This document shows, one piece after another, positions 12,701 to 23,456 of a stretch of DNA of 64,000 bases. The position numbers and the translations under genes are program-made. The DNA lies in NCBI GenBank assembly GCA_964036045.1, contig OZ038400.1, positions 14,691,079 through 14,755,078 on the forward strand, given 5' to 3'. The stretch's first letter is position 1. Each line of letters starts with the position of its first letter. Below the pieces are notes generated by a model. It did not search any database, was not told the origin of the DNA, and was given only the letters and a program-made list of their open reading frames with translations. This DNA comes from Eutreptiella sp. 'Long Island Sound 2002' (taxonomy: Eukaryota > Euglenozoa > Euglenophyceae > Eutreptiales > Eutreptiaceae).

Positions 12701-14904
12701 ATTTTTTTGGCGCCAGTTTTGGACCCGTGGAACTCCCCGAAATTTCTCAAATGTGCTGCAGTAATGTCCTCTGCCCGATTCGCACGTTGAGCCTTGAAAT
12801 TTTGTTGATTCCAAATCAATTGGTTCTTCATCTCTTTGCTCACTTGGAAAGAGGACCACCACTGGTCCTGACGCCATCGGCTATCAAAGGCAAGATAACG
12901 ACTACGGTAGTAGGCAGCACATCCAATTCCGCAACCTACGGTATATCCACCAACGCCGCCAGGATACAAATCGGGCCATACACACGGTTCCAACTTGGGG
13001 TCGTTAAAATGCAAATAAGTGTCATTGGCCAACGATTGAGCGGCCGTGGTAACGTTCCCACGCGCTCCGTGGAAGGGTGTCCGATGGGGGAAGCCCACTT
13101 TGTCCGAGTGAGGAGCAAAATCCGGAATGATGTTCCGTGGGGCATCACACTCCAAAGCCCAAGCAACGTACTCATCTTGTAAATGGTATTCCAAGCGTTT
13201 TCCGTACTTGTCTTCATACGAACGCTGTGGTAATGTGCCCATGGTGGTGGCCGCATTCTCCAAGTATCGGTACAACGTCTCATAGTACACCAAGAACCGA
13301 GAATAAAAAGGGTGAATTTTTTTTAGCAGCAACAACGCTTGGTTCATTTGACGGTTGCTTTGCTCGCTGTCCTTGGGCTTCTGGTAATCGCGCAAAATAT
13401 CCTCTTTCATTGTCATGAAACCATAAAGTGCATTGTAGTGTTGGCTTGGCTTGCGACCGACACCAACGGTACCAATTGCATGGTGCCATTGCTTGTGACG
13501 AAGATCCACGTGCTTCAGCGTATTTGAGTAGAGGGTCCCAAGTGCAATTTGTCGCTTCTGGTACTCGGTGAGGTCCGCAATTTTTGAGGGGATATTGTAA
13601 TGGATGTCCCCATCCAAAGTGTAGCCATAGTTGATGGGGTCATACTTTGCGGAATACTTGCTACAAACGTGGCAAGCATACATACGTGTAGCAGAGTGCC
13701 AAACAGGAGTGTCATACACCACAAAGCGACTTGTGCTACGTGCAGGAGATTGTGAGGGAACCGGAAACGGTGCATTCTTGTACTTCAAGTAATTGGCGAA
13801 CATCTCGTTGCGGAATGCAAATATCCCAGTTGTAACCAAATCGGTGGGTGGCACGTCAAACAAAGTCTGTGTACGTATCTCGTCCGTATTGTGTGGAACC
13901 GTAAACTTGTGTCCCCCACCTATTGGGCCCCAAAGGAGTTGACCACACCGGTAGCAAAGTGCATCAAAAAGTGGTGAGTACAAAGTGTCCAAACCATCAA
14001 GCCAATACTCTCGAACGGACTTCAAAGAAATGTTGGACGGCGATGATGCATTAACACGGAACAACTCCCGAGACATTGTACGAACGACCCCGCAAGGACG
14101 ACGCCCTGATGCCTTTATGTGTTGCTTCTCTGGCGTATTGCCGTGTCCACCAACGATGCCCTTATTCCGTTGCGATTCTGGTGTGTTGTTTATGCCTCCG
14201 AAAGAACCCTTGGCCGCTTGGGACTCCGCAGTGTCCTTTTTGCCCTTGTTGGCTTGGGACTCCGCGGTGTTCTTCTTGCCTCCAGATGAACCCTTGGCCG
14301 CTTGGGACTCCGCGGTGTTCTTCTTGCCTCCAGATGAACCCTTGGCCGCTTGGGACTCCGCGGTGTTCTTTTTGCCCTTGTTGGCTTGGGACTCCGCGGT
14401 GTTCTTCTTGCCTCCAGCTGAACCCTTTGCCGCTTGGGACTCTGCGGTGTTTTTCTTGCCTCCAAATGAACCCTTGGCCGCTTGGGACTCCGCGGTGTTC
14501 TTTTTGCCCTTTTCCGCTTGGGACTCCGCGGTGTTTTTCCTGCCCTTGTCGGCTTGGCACTCCACGGTGTTTCTCTTGCCTCCACAAGACCCCTTGGCCG
14601 CTTGCGACTCCACGGTGTTGTTTTTGCCCTTGTTGGCTTGGGACTCCGCAGTGTTCTTTTTGCCTCCCAACGAACCCTTGGCTCCTTGGGACTCAGGAGT
14701 GTTCAAACTTGCCACTGTCGCCGCTTGGATCCCAAGTGCGGTGCGCTTTTGCAATCGTTTAATCGATGTGGCACGCAACTGCGCATGTCGCCGACAGATG
14801 GTAGGCGGGGGTACTTCGCTATGCAACTTGATGAACTCGGCCACCGGGAAGTCAATGTCTGTGTCAAAGCATCGTTGCGACTCGTGCTCCCAACAGTTTG
14901 ACAT
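12610..14904 (-). CDS. Helitron N-terminal region with AESQ repeats
   Basis: A 764-codon frame upstream of the Rep domain. Residues about 65-255 are a tandem repeat built from two unit lengths (about 16 and 12 residues) around K-N-T-A-E-S-Q-A-A-K-G-S-x-G-G-K. Then come Cys pairs (CYRCG, CHVC) and a region (LTEYQKRQIALGTLYSNT, LLLLKKIHPFYSRFLVYY) of the kind that precedes the Rep domain in Helitron polyproteins. A PDLYPGG...YYRSRYLAFDSRWRQDQWW block follows at about residues 640-690. After GAKK (about residue 733) the frame leaves the homologous path at an A7 run, and the last ~30 residues are probably out of frame. Confidence 0.65.
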   Translation of the reverse strand: MSNCWEHESQRCFDTDIDFPVAEFIKLHSEVPPPTICRRHAQLRATSIKRLQKRTALGIQAATVASLNTPESQGAKGSLGGKKNTAESQANKGKNNTVESQAAKGSCGGKRNTVECQADKGRKNTAESQAEKGKKNTAESQAAKGSFGGKKNTAESQAAKGSAGGKKNTAESQANKGKKNTAESQAAKGSSGGKKNTAESQAAKGSSGGKKNTAESQANKGKKDTAESQAAKGSFGGINNTPESQRNKGIVGGHGNTPEKQHIKASGRRPCGVVRTMSRELFRVNASSPSNISLKSVREYWLDGLDTLYSPLFDALCYRCGQLLWGPIGGGHKFTVPHNTDEIRTQTLFDVPPTDLVTTGIFAFRNEMFANYLKYKNAPFPVPSQSPARSTSRFVVYDTPVWHSATRMYACHVCSKYSAKYDPINYGYTLDGDIHYNIPSKIADLTEYQKRQIALGTLYSNTLKHVDLRHKQWHHAIGTVGVGRKPSQHYNALYGFMTMKEDILRDYQKPKDSEQSNRQMNQALLLLKKIHPFYSRFLVYYETLYRYLENAATTMGTLPQRSYEDKYGKRLEYHLQDEYVAWALECDAPRNIIPDFAPHSDKVGFPHRTPFHGARGNVTTAAQSLANDTYLHFNDPKLEPCVWPDLYPGGVGGYTVGCGIGCAAYYRSRYLAFDSRWRQDQWWSSFQVSKEMKNQLIWNQQNFKAQRANRAEDITAAHLRNFGEFHGSKTGAKKIYLTITTHVLGVSARKSMHPTESIFTIRNP
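14160..14705 (-). repeat. Coding tandem repeat (AESQAAKGS-GGKKNT)
   Basis: Codons in this span repeat with 48-bp and 36-bp units. The DNA units are nearly identical to each other (for example 'ccttggccgcttgggactc' recurs many times on the plus strand), which points to recent expansion by unequal exchange or slippage. The peptide is basic and Gly/Ser/Gln-rich. Its role in the Helitron protein is unknown. Confidence 0.85.
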
Positions 14905-15446
14905 AGTGCGAAATAAAAGGTAACTCCGTTAAGAGTACACCTTGACTCCAAGTCCAACTGCCGAGAGCAAGAAAGTACAATATGCCTGAAACAACAAAGT
15001 GACAAGGGCGCAGAAACATATCTGACAAGCTGCGCTGCCATCTTCTTGCCCAATGTTTGTAACACTCATACTCGTACGGCCTCAAACCCAACCCAATAGC
15101 AATGTGTTGTTTTGCGTTGGTGGGCCTTAGCCTTGCCAAAGAATGAGCCCGATTCCTGCCCACTAGAACTCAAGCCCAAACATAACATCACCCGTTGGTA
15201 CTCTTGGAAGCAAACACGGCAAGGAACTACTCGTCCCTCTTGTACCAAACACTCCACACTATTGTTGCAACTCTTGCTCCTATGATTAGACATGGCGTGA
15301 ATGTGAAGGTAACTGACTCCGTTAAGAGTGCACCTGTACTCCAAGTCAAATCACTAAGAGCAAAGGGCACAGAAGAACAAAGCACACAATCGGCAAAACA
15401 TGACAAAGAACTACACCTTCCTCTTGTACACAACACTCCACACTAT
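14895..15446. repeat. Tandem ~200-bp units at the Helitron 5' side
   Basis: The phrase 'gttgcaactcttgctcc...gacatggcg...ggtaactccgttaagagt' recurs at roughly 200-bp steps: a diverged copy from about 14880, a poorer one near 15060 and a good one from 15255 to 15446. The copies end with 'aacactccacactattg', which leads into the next copy. No gene is visible. The last copy is interrupted by element B and resumes at 43331. Confidence 0.6.
15443..15446. other. Target-site duplication CTAT, left of element B
   Basis: CTAT precedes the TGAAGCGG start of the left LTR and recurs right after the right LTR at 43327-43330. Removing B restores '...cactccacactattgttgc...', the continuous tandem unit seen at about 15250, which confirms the insertion. 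Confidence 0.85.
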
Positions 15447-18400
15447 TGAAGCGGTACCCAGAACCCCATGGCTAGGGTAGGGCATACAACCGGCCTCCGG
15501 TCCACTAACCCCATGTACAGAAGGGAAGACCGGTCTCCGGTCCACTAACCCCATGTACGGAAGGCGCCCGTTGACGCCCGGTGCGAGCCCGGCGGGAGCG
15601 TGTTCCGTGCCGTAAAGCCCCGCATCGGCAACCGATGCACCGCCAGCGGAGATTTGTATATCAGAACATCAGGAATCAACAGGGTTTTATTTTCATATTG
15701 TTTCCGTCAAGTTTTACGCTTCCGTTCTGATATTCACTGTTTTGACTGCTGGCGGTTGGATCGCGACTTTACCGTAACCGCCAGTTTAAATGTTTATAAT
15801 GGAAATTTTAACGCAATCCGTCACGAAGGCTCCAAAGCCTTCAGGAACTGCATGGACGCTTCCGCAATTTTCACATCTTACACTCGCAACCTTAATCCGA
15901 ATTTTTCAGGATGTCGAAATCGGATTTTCGACTTCGACATCCCCGCACTTGATTTGACCTCCTTCGAGTGGACCTACGTGCTTCCCTATGCACGAATCAA
16001 TTTTCTTTTTATCTTGCCCTCCATTTGACTCAGAGATATGGGCAAAACAAAGTTGATTCGTGAGGCCACTTGTAAGGGTCATATCTCGTGCCGCTTGCGA
16101 GGAATGACAATAAGGAAACGTGGGATGTATTCACAATACTCCCGACGTAATTTAGGAAGCTTTATATGCCTTGCGTTTCCACACGTGCGCGCTAGTGTAA
16201 TGGATCATGGTCAAGAGGGTAGAGTTTGCGTTATAACTCTTTGGCCATGACATTGCGTGCGTTAAGATAACTTTCGAGTGTAGCGCGCAAGTGTTGGTGT
16301 TGCATAGGAACTCTCCTTGAGTTCCTATGAGCGATTGACACAAAGTTATGCCCTTGGAGGGGCATGACATATCGTGGGGGGAGCTACCTTTTTGGGCAAT
16401 ATGGAGTACGTGCCTTTTGTTGTGTTGCGTGCCCATTTGGCGGGTCCATCGCTCCAAGCCAAGCCCGCCAATGGACCTCATATTGCGCAAGCCCCTTCTC
16501 CATACTCCCTACGATCCATTGCGAGCCTAACCTTCGTGAAGGGAAGCTTGTGTGGCGATCCCGAAGCGATGCGTGGGGGGCAAGGTGTGTGTTTTGCAAT
16601 TTTCCATATTTTCATGTGCCCACTTGGGAAGCGGCGCTCGTAACCTTTCAAAGCGCCCCAAGTGGAGCACATATGTGGAATCGAAGGTCATTAGTGTCAA
16701 GTCATTGTGTTTAGAAGGATTAGTTGATTGCACGATCCAAGCCGAAGATATTATAATATAATTGTGCACCTTTCAATGCACTTTTGTGTGTCTTTGTGCC
16801 AATTTTGCCATTTTTGGCCCGTCATGATGTCAAGTGGCGACCGTGTATCTCAACGTTGCGTTCAATTGACATCATGACCCAAGTATGTCATGAGGGTACA
16901 TACTTCGGTGCCCAACATATCTAGGACCCGGCGAATAACTCCTCTTAGGCTTGGCATACCGTGGCCGCCATGTTGGCGATTTCGGACTATCCCAAATCAT
17001 GGGCTCACTTGGCGACCCTGCCATTCCCAATACCGGGGGAGTTGGGCGACGCCCAAGAGATATGTTGGACACATATGACTTGACACCAATCCTATGGCAC
17101 ACTCCGGTCCGAGTCGGGCATGTGCCTCATTTGCCCCAACCATGAGTGTGCGCATTTTTGGCCATTTTGAGCAATTTTCCACTTTTGCTGCCCGCCGTGC
17201 ACCATGTTCTAACCTTCGTGCACGCCGGACGCTTGGACCAATGGACCATATATGACATGGGTGATATGGACATTGGTCCTCATGGTTCACACACCACGTG
17301 GGCGAAGCGGAGCAACCTTCGTTAAGGCGCTAGCCCCGAGTGAGTGTGGGCAATTTTGCCATTTTGGCATTTGTGGACTCAATTGGGATCATCACCACGC
17401 CAAGTGGCATGGAGATCTTTGGAAGCCAAGGGCATGGGAGTCTCTGTCAGACTCCCGGTGGATCGCGTATGGAATGGCGGATCCGATCTCCGAGCCGGCG
17501 TGGAGATATACTATTGGGAGCACACCAAATTTTGGCTCATTTCAAGCAGCCAAAATGACCCAATTTTGGGACCCCAATTTCCCCCTTCCGTGTGGTCAAT
17601 TGGCGGCCCCATTTCTCTAAGCCCACAGGGAGCTTGGACCTAACTCCAAGTTGTACACTCAGATATAAGTCCTAGGTCCTGCCTCCTACCCTGTGAGCCA
17701 TTGCCCTTACCTTGGCCGGGCGAGCCACGCGTGGGAATGACGCCAATTTTGGTGATTTTGGCATCATGACCCCACTTGACTCATCCGTGTTGCCCTGATG
17801 CCGGGACCTGAGAGGGAACCAGGTTGGGTGAGGGCTCCAGGGAGTTCGTACTCGAAGGGCGTAGGGTCAGTTGCCTCGTCCCTACCTCTGGCGGGTCCTG
17901 ATGAGGGGTCAGTTCTGGAGATTTTTGAGTTAATTTCAGTTTGGGCTGAAACAGCCCATTTTCAGCTACCAACTCCTGGGTGATACTGGCGGGGCCATAT
18001 CTCTGGCTCAGAGAGGAGTTGGGACCCGCCGTTATAGGAGCATGGGGAGCTACTGTCCGTTAACCTTGGAGCTCCTTGGTTTCCAGGAACTCGCCTGTGG
18101 CTAGGTGGGACACCTCTCCCATTGGCAGGGTTTCAGGGTCCGGACTGAGCAGGGCATGGGTTGTGTTTGAGCCCCCGCCCCTACCAGCCACTGAGAGGGT
18201 CGGACCTAGGATTGGGATATGAGTTGGGACTGAGTGTCTATTGTCCCTTGATGCCCTTACCCCAGTCCAGTCTTAACCCCATGTGTACATATCCTGATGT
18301 GTTGCTGTACATACTTTCGTTCCCTTGTTGCAGAGTGGCAAGGATCCTGAAACGCTTTGTCACATGACATGAGCGCATTGATGCCCCTGTGAGCGTAGTG

Positions 18401-18469
18401 CTTTGCCTGCCTGCTCACTTGCGCGTGTCCCGCAGCGTCCCGTGGCCGGCCCCCCACGGGAACGCGTCA
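15447..18469 (+). repeat. 5' LTR of element B (3,023 bp)
   Basis: Begins TGAAGCGGTACCC and ends GAACGCGTCA, and is collinear over its full length with 40304-43326. It is unusually long for a Ty3-type LTR. A 142-codon frame at 15600-16028 is present in both copies but starts at GTG and resembles nothing I know, so it is not called as a gene. Direct repeats of 'gtgcccatttgg'-like phrases and many short inverted repeats are present. I see no confident TATA box. Confidence 0.92.
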
Positions 18470-18908
18470 AAAGCGTTTCACCGCCGCGGGGTTACCCAAC
18501 CCTCGCGTGCCACTCGGGGCCACCAACCCCGAGCAGCGCGTCGCAGCAGCTCGCAGCTCGCAGCTCGCAGCGCAGCGCAGCAGCTCGCAGCGCAGCGCAG
18601 CGGCTCGCAGCGCCGCCCAGCGACAGCACCGAGTTCGTCGCGGAGCCCGCAGCGCCGTCCAGAGCATCTCCCTGACAGCGCAGCGACCGTGAAAGAGGTG
18701 CACAGACCAGGACTCCTGCATCAGCCCCATCGGCCGACCCGGAGTCCCATCGGCCGACCAGCAAGGCCGCGTCAACCACCTCCACAACCACCGGCTGACC
18801 AGCACCAGCCGCACTCCCAATCCAGTGCTGCAGCAACAACCACCACCAGTTCGTTGAGTTGAACGAGTGCACACCAAGGACCTCAAGACCAACTACGCCC
18901 CCGCTGCC
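18470..18908 (+). other. Element B leader with GCAGCTC repeat and LTR-edge hairpin
   Basis: The interior begins AAAGCGTTTCACC, which is not a TGG-type tRNA primer-binding site. The LTR end and interior start together form a hairpin (GAACGC, loop GTCAAAA, GCGTTT) at 18460-18478. A GC-rich repeat of GCAGCGCAGCTC-like units occupies about 18538-18625. The leader then runs to the first in-frame ATG at 18909. Confidence 0.5.
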
Positions 18909-20085
18909 ATGGTGAATTGGCAAGAAGCGGGTAGGACGTGGCCGCGGCCCCACCCCCATGCAGCGCAACTACTGCGTGGGTTGGTTTGTGACCAGCACTA
19001 CCGCCACAGCCACCCCCAGTGCGAAGGCGGCATGCCCAGGAGCTTCGAGCTCCGCACGGACATCGCCCCCGACCGCCTGCAGGCCGTGGAGGACTGGCTG
19101 CAGGCGGAAGGGTACGAGTACCGCCACCAGCAGAGGCGCTGGTGGACCTGGACCCGGCCGGACAGGCCCGGCGAAGGGCTGCGCCCCGACGGGATTGAGG
19201 AGGACGAGGACCCAAACGCCTACCCGTCGGGCGCCTCGATCAACGTCTCCATGTGGGACTTGATCGAGAGGAAGTTCCCGGAGCCGGGGAGCGAGCGCAG
19301 GCTGCAGGGCAGCAGCAGCGCGTCTCTGGCGAAGGACAAGCGGTCCGCCGGGGACAAGAAGCGGGACCGGAAGTGGCGGGAGTACCAGGAGTCCCTGGCC
19401 GCCGAAGCCGCCCAAGGCGCCAAGGGCGGAACCCCAGCCCCCAGTCCCAAACGGGCCAATGGTGGTCCCCACCCCGGCCACGCCACCCTTGGTGACTTCA
19501 TGGCAGTCGCCACGCAGACCAGGGCCAAGCCCCGTCCGCTGCTCCTGAGGCCCCAGCAGGCCCCAGCAGGCCCCAGCAGCGACGTGGAGTCGGCCCACCG
19601 CGGGAGGATGCCCGCCGACCAGGCCAGCTCCAGCAGCAGCGCCGCTCCCGCCCAAAGGGACGTGGCGCGCGCCTGTGAGCGCGTCTGTGCGGTGCCCTGC
19701 AACCTTCGGGTTGCCCGGCAACGAGCCACACAGCGGAACGCCGCCGTGGAGGGCGCCGTCGGCATCGCCCATGAGGAGGCCACCGAGTGGGGCAGAGGCA
19801 TGGACTACCACGCCTCGAAAGTGGCAGCCATCGCGGCCGGTCTCACGGCTGCGGCCGCCCATGAGGCAGTAGCTGCCCGGATCAGGGCAACCGACGAGGA
19901 AGCCCGCCGGACGCAGGAGGCCATTGCCTGCAAGGAGGCCGAGGTGAAGGCGCTGGAAGAGGCGCTTGCCCAAGAGAGGGCAAAGAAGGAGGCGGAGGAA
20001 AGGGCCCACGCCGAAGCGACGGCCAAGGCCCAGGCGGACGCCGCCAAGAAGGAAGCCATCGAGGCCGCGCGACGGAAGGTCGCTG
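18909..20085 (+). pseudogene. Element B upstream ORF, 5' part (coiled-coil protein)
   Basis: About 392 codons from the first ATG up to the insertion point of element A. The N-terminal half is Trp/Arg-rich with no known domain; the C-terminal ~120 residues are Ala/Glu/Lys-rich with a strong coiled-coil heptad character (EAEVKALEEALAQERAKKEAE). Excising A together with one copy of the duplication joins ...GTC GCT G + AG GAG AAG... and restores frame into the coiled coil at 30757. The product would precede or form the N-terminus of Gag. Confidence 0.7.
20081..20085. other. Target-site duplication CGCTG, left of element A
   Basis: CGCTG precedes the left LTR of A, and CGCTA follows the right LTR at 30752-30756. 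Using CGCTG as the original restores the host reading frame exactly, so the A in the right copy is a later change. Confidence 0.85.
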
Positions 20086-20618
20086 TGTAAGTGCGGCTAA
20101 CCCCCATCTGCTCAGATTTTAGCAGATCTGCCCCAGATTGGCTACATTTTGGTCATTTTCTTTGCTTCGGCGGAATCGCCGCCTCGCAGCTCAGTTTCAG
20201 GATCAGACCTATATATTTCTGATATGCCAGATCTGATTCCGCGGTCCATTCATCGTAAATCCGTCGCGGTCCCATCATTTACCTGGAATCGCCAATTGCC
20301 GCTGATGCGCGCCCGAAGCCAAATCAGCCAAATATTTTTTCACAATCGGATTTATATAAATCTTTTCAGACAGATATGGACACTCAGATGTACTTAGGAT
20401 AATCCGCATCAATTTTCTTCATAGACCGGGATTTTCTGCCGGATAACAATCAGCATGGATCTTGCTTCCGTTGTTGCTGCTCTCGCCTCCGTTGGTGTCC
20501 GCGTATCCGGTTCTACCCCCCACAGCAGCGTTCAGGTCGACTCCTCGCGTGCCTGCCCCACTGGTCTTGCCGGCCCTGAGCCCTCCGGCACCATCAACGA
20601 CCCAGGGCAGCACTTTCA
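20086..20618 (+). repeat. 5' LTR of element A, encodes the Gag N-terminus
   Basis: 533 bp from TGTAAGTGCGG to CACTTTCA. The Gag start codon lies inside it at 20455, and the last 55 codons' worth of the LTR are coding; the frame continues without a break through the LTR edge and primer-binding site into internal gag. A TATA-like element lies about 100 bp upstream of the start codon. A related LTR (532 bp) begins element C at 52653. Confidence 0.92.
20351..20360 (+). promoter_or_regulatory. TATA-like core promoter in the LTR
   Basis: TTTATATAAA is followed by 'tcttttcagacag', and the block is identical in all three LTRs of this family (here, 30484-30493, and near 52917). It lies about 95-105 bp upstream of the Gag ATG, a reasonable spacing for a short R-region leader. 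Transcription start is inferred, not seen. Confidence 0.55.
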
Positions 20619-23456
20619 TGGTAGCAGAGGCTACCTGAATGTTGCTTCACAGCCCTTCAGTCCACAGCCCGCTCCCCAGTACGGCCCCGTAGACCCCGCC
20701 GCTCCTGGAGAAGTAACAATTACGCTGCCATGGTGCTGCGCGAACGAGGCCTTGAGAGGAATGCCTTGCGCAAGTCCAAGCTGCCCAAGAAGGGTGCACA
20801 TCAGCAGCTGTGGAGACCCAAATTACCAGAATCCCAGTCGAAACTGGCCATCGAGCAGCTGGAATCCGCCGGCCTATGACGATGGCAACGCTCCGGTAGA
20901 CCTTACGGAGCTGGCAGGTACCAACATTCCTTACCAATGTCCAACATTTGAGACACTGGACGCCGATCTGGACGACATTAAGATGGGTGGTCCAGGTGAG
21001 GTACCTAGCTATAATCGACCAGCCTCTTGGGCACAATGGGGCGACCATTTGTCCCCAGAAGTGACCCGTAACCTTGAGGCCCTCGAGGCCCTTTGTCTCT
21101 TAGCCACGTCTAAGTTGATCGAACAAGAAAGAATCGCCTCTGATTTTTTAACGGAATATTTTTTCCTCCTTCGGGACGAAATTAATACCAGGATGTGGTG
21201 GCGTTCTCAAGAAGATGACACTTTTGCCATTTTTTTGCAGATCTGGGAGGCAAGCCCCTTCCCGAAGGAGAAGGGCACGGCACCTGTTCCCGGGCCCTCC
21301 GCCCCTCATCCCCCTGTTTTCAATCCGCGACGATCTAGCCGCCGCGGTTGAGGAGGGAATTTTAGAGGCGGCCAGGCAGGCAAGCCTGGAAATCAGGGCT
21401 GAAGGAGCTCCCCAAGTGGACTCCTGGCTGCGGACCACCGAGATCAGCGGTCCGACAGCCTGCTCAGGCCCTTCAGGACATGGCATGTACTGTCCTGCCG
21501 CCTGCTCCTGCAGATTCCAGCGAGATTCTGAGCTCCAATTGCTCAAAGATCAAATGAGCCTCATCATTCAAACGCTGGGAATAAAAGATCTTTTCAAGAC
21601 GCACATGCGGTCTGAGGGCGCCTCATCGGTGGAACAAGCAACAGAGCCATCGGAGGAGCCGACAGAAATTTTTTCAATTGCTCCTTCGGTGGACTCCAGG
21701 ACCACCGATGCAAGGATCAGCAGGACAAAGCTAAAGGAAAGGGTTAAAATCTCTCGTTCTGAGAGTAGGACGGCGAAGGCTAGGACTGAGGCTCAGAATG
21801 CCAAGCGAACTGCCTCCCGTACTGCCCCTCCTGCTGCTAATTCCAATACCTTAGCCCAGCTGTTGCTCGCCCAGACCCTCGCCGGAGCTGGTGTGGCGAA
21901 TGATGCCGCCAAGGTGTCTGCCATTACGGCCGGTGTTGGGCTGGATTCGCTTCTCAATCCTACTTCCTTGCGACTTCGTCAGGTTGCCAAGCAACCGAAG
22001 TATAATGGGAACCCCCGACGTTGGCCTCAGTTCCAACGGGAATTTAAACTGTGGGTTAAGACTCAAAAACTCCAAGATGATCAGTTCCTGATGGCCCACT
22101 TGGCTCAGGACTTGGAGTGATCGCGAGGATACCAGTTCCCCCCTTACCTTTGATGAGGTGTGGGAACAGTTGGAGGTACGTGGATCCCGGCTGCCAGAGG
22201 ACCATTACCACCAAATGTTGAAGAATTTTCCTTCATTCTCGCGATTAATCTTGCACGAAGTGCAAGACAAGAAACAGCGCTTCTGGAATTTAGTGGAAGA
22301 AGCTGAACATTCAGGCGAAAAACTTTCTAGTGCCGAGCTGAAAAATCTGATTTTTGACAAGATCCCCTCCGAAACTGCCGCCACCCTTCGGAACAGACAG
22401 TCCGAAGAAAAGGTCAAGACCTGGTGGGCGGAGGTGGAAGGCTTCGATGCCTCCGCCAATAAATTTTCAGTTCGGGAAGCACTTCAAAAGTGTTCCCCCA
22501 CGTCGTTTTCCAAGGTGAATCTCACTGAAAACACGTGGAAAATCAAGTTTAATGAACACGAGGATCGGGACTTGTTTGTCCAAGTCCTCAACAAGGGAGT
22601 AAGCTTCCATGGCCATCGCCTGAAGGCCAAAAACTGGGTGTTTTCGTACCACCCGAAGGAACTCTGGGAGGAGGTTGAGCGGCTTGCCGAAGCCGCCAAT
22701 CAGAATTTCCATGAGGGTCTTGGGGGAAACAAGAATACCCAGCAAAACACCCAAAATGGGGCCCAAAAGGGCAACAAAAAGGTGAATGACACCCGGAATG
22801 TTCAGCAGCACTGTAGCATCTGCCTTCTTTTAGGTTCTACGAACCGAGCTAAGACGCATTCTACTGATAATCAGCGATGGTCTCCTTACGATCACAAGGT
22901 GATTGGTGAAAATATCAGTAATTCGCAGAATTCAGACAGGAATGACAGACAGGTGCATGGTGGGAAGGCTGGAAAAGGGAATCCGACCCCCTCCGGTGGA
23001 AACAAAAATCCTGGAGGCCCTGGCGGGTTCCAAGGCACAGGAAATCGGACTCCATCCGGCTCCGGTGGGCAGCCGAACGGCCAGAAAAATCCCAATAGCA
23101 ACGCCGGAGGCGGAAATCGAAATCCAGGCCAAACCCCTCAATCCGGTACAGACAAGGGAAATGCTCCAGGATCCCAGGGTAAAGGTAAGGGAAATCCTTC
23201 TGGGACCCCTTTCTCTGGTAAGGGCAGAGGGCGTGGCGACGCTGGAGGTCCATCATCCGGCGGCCGTGGCCGTGGACGTGGAAAGGACAACCATCGTGTG
23301 GATCAGGTCTCAGGTGCAGATCAGGTGTCCGATGCGGATCGAGATTACGTTGAAAATGCCTTGAATCCAGCAGATGATCCGTTCCAAGATGAGTGGGTCG
23401 ACGAATCAGTGTGTCTCCACAATGTTAACGCAGCTACTGGAGGTCAGAACGCCTAG
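20455..23456 (+). pseudogene. Element A gag (frame-broken)
   Basis: Gag starts at the ATG in the LTR. Comparison with element C, which keeps one frame, shows two lesions: a 1-bp insertion near 21320 (gttttcaatcc against gtttctatcc) and a 32-bp deletion near 22100. The capsid-like region contains PKYNGNPRRWPQFQREFKLWV. The C-terminal third is a Gly/Asn/Pro/Gln-rich tail ending in RGRGRG repeats, likely RNA-binding, with a single HCSIC motif rather than a standard CCHC knuckle. It ends at the UAG at 23454-23456, which is in frame with the protease. Confidence 0.8.
20619..20631 (+). promoter_or_regulatory. Primer-binding site of element A (initiator tRNA-Met)
   Basis: TGGTAGCAGAGGC begins immediately after the LTR's terminal CA. 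TGGTAGCAGAG is complementary to the CTCTGCTA-CCA 3' end of eukaryotic initiator tRNA-Met. The site is also translated as part of Gag (G-S-R-G). Elements C and D carry the same 12-mer GGTAGCAGAGGC. Confidence 0.85.

Noticed and set aside
15600-16028. 142-codon frame in both LTRs of element B.
   Set aside because: It lacks an ATG at the start and has no recognisable domain; its presence in both LTRs follows from LTR duplication and is not evidence of coding.
18537-18700. Ser/Ala/Gln-rich ORF (18389-18862) as a gene at the start of element B.
   Set aside because: It is generated by the GCAGCTC-type repeat in the leader and straddles the LTR boundary; all frames of the repeat are open.
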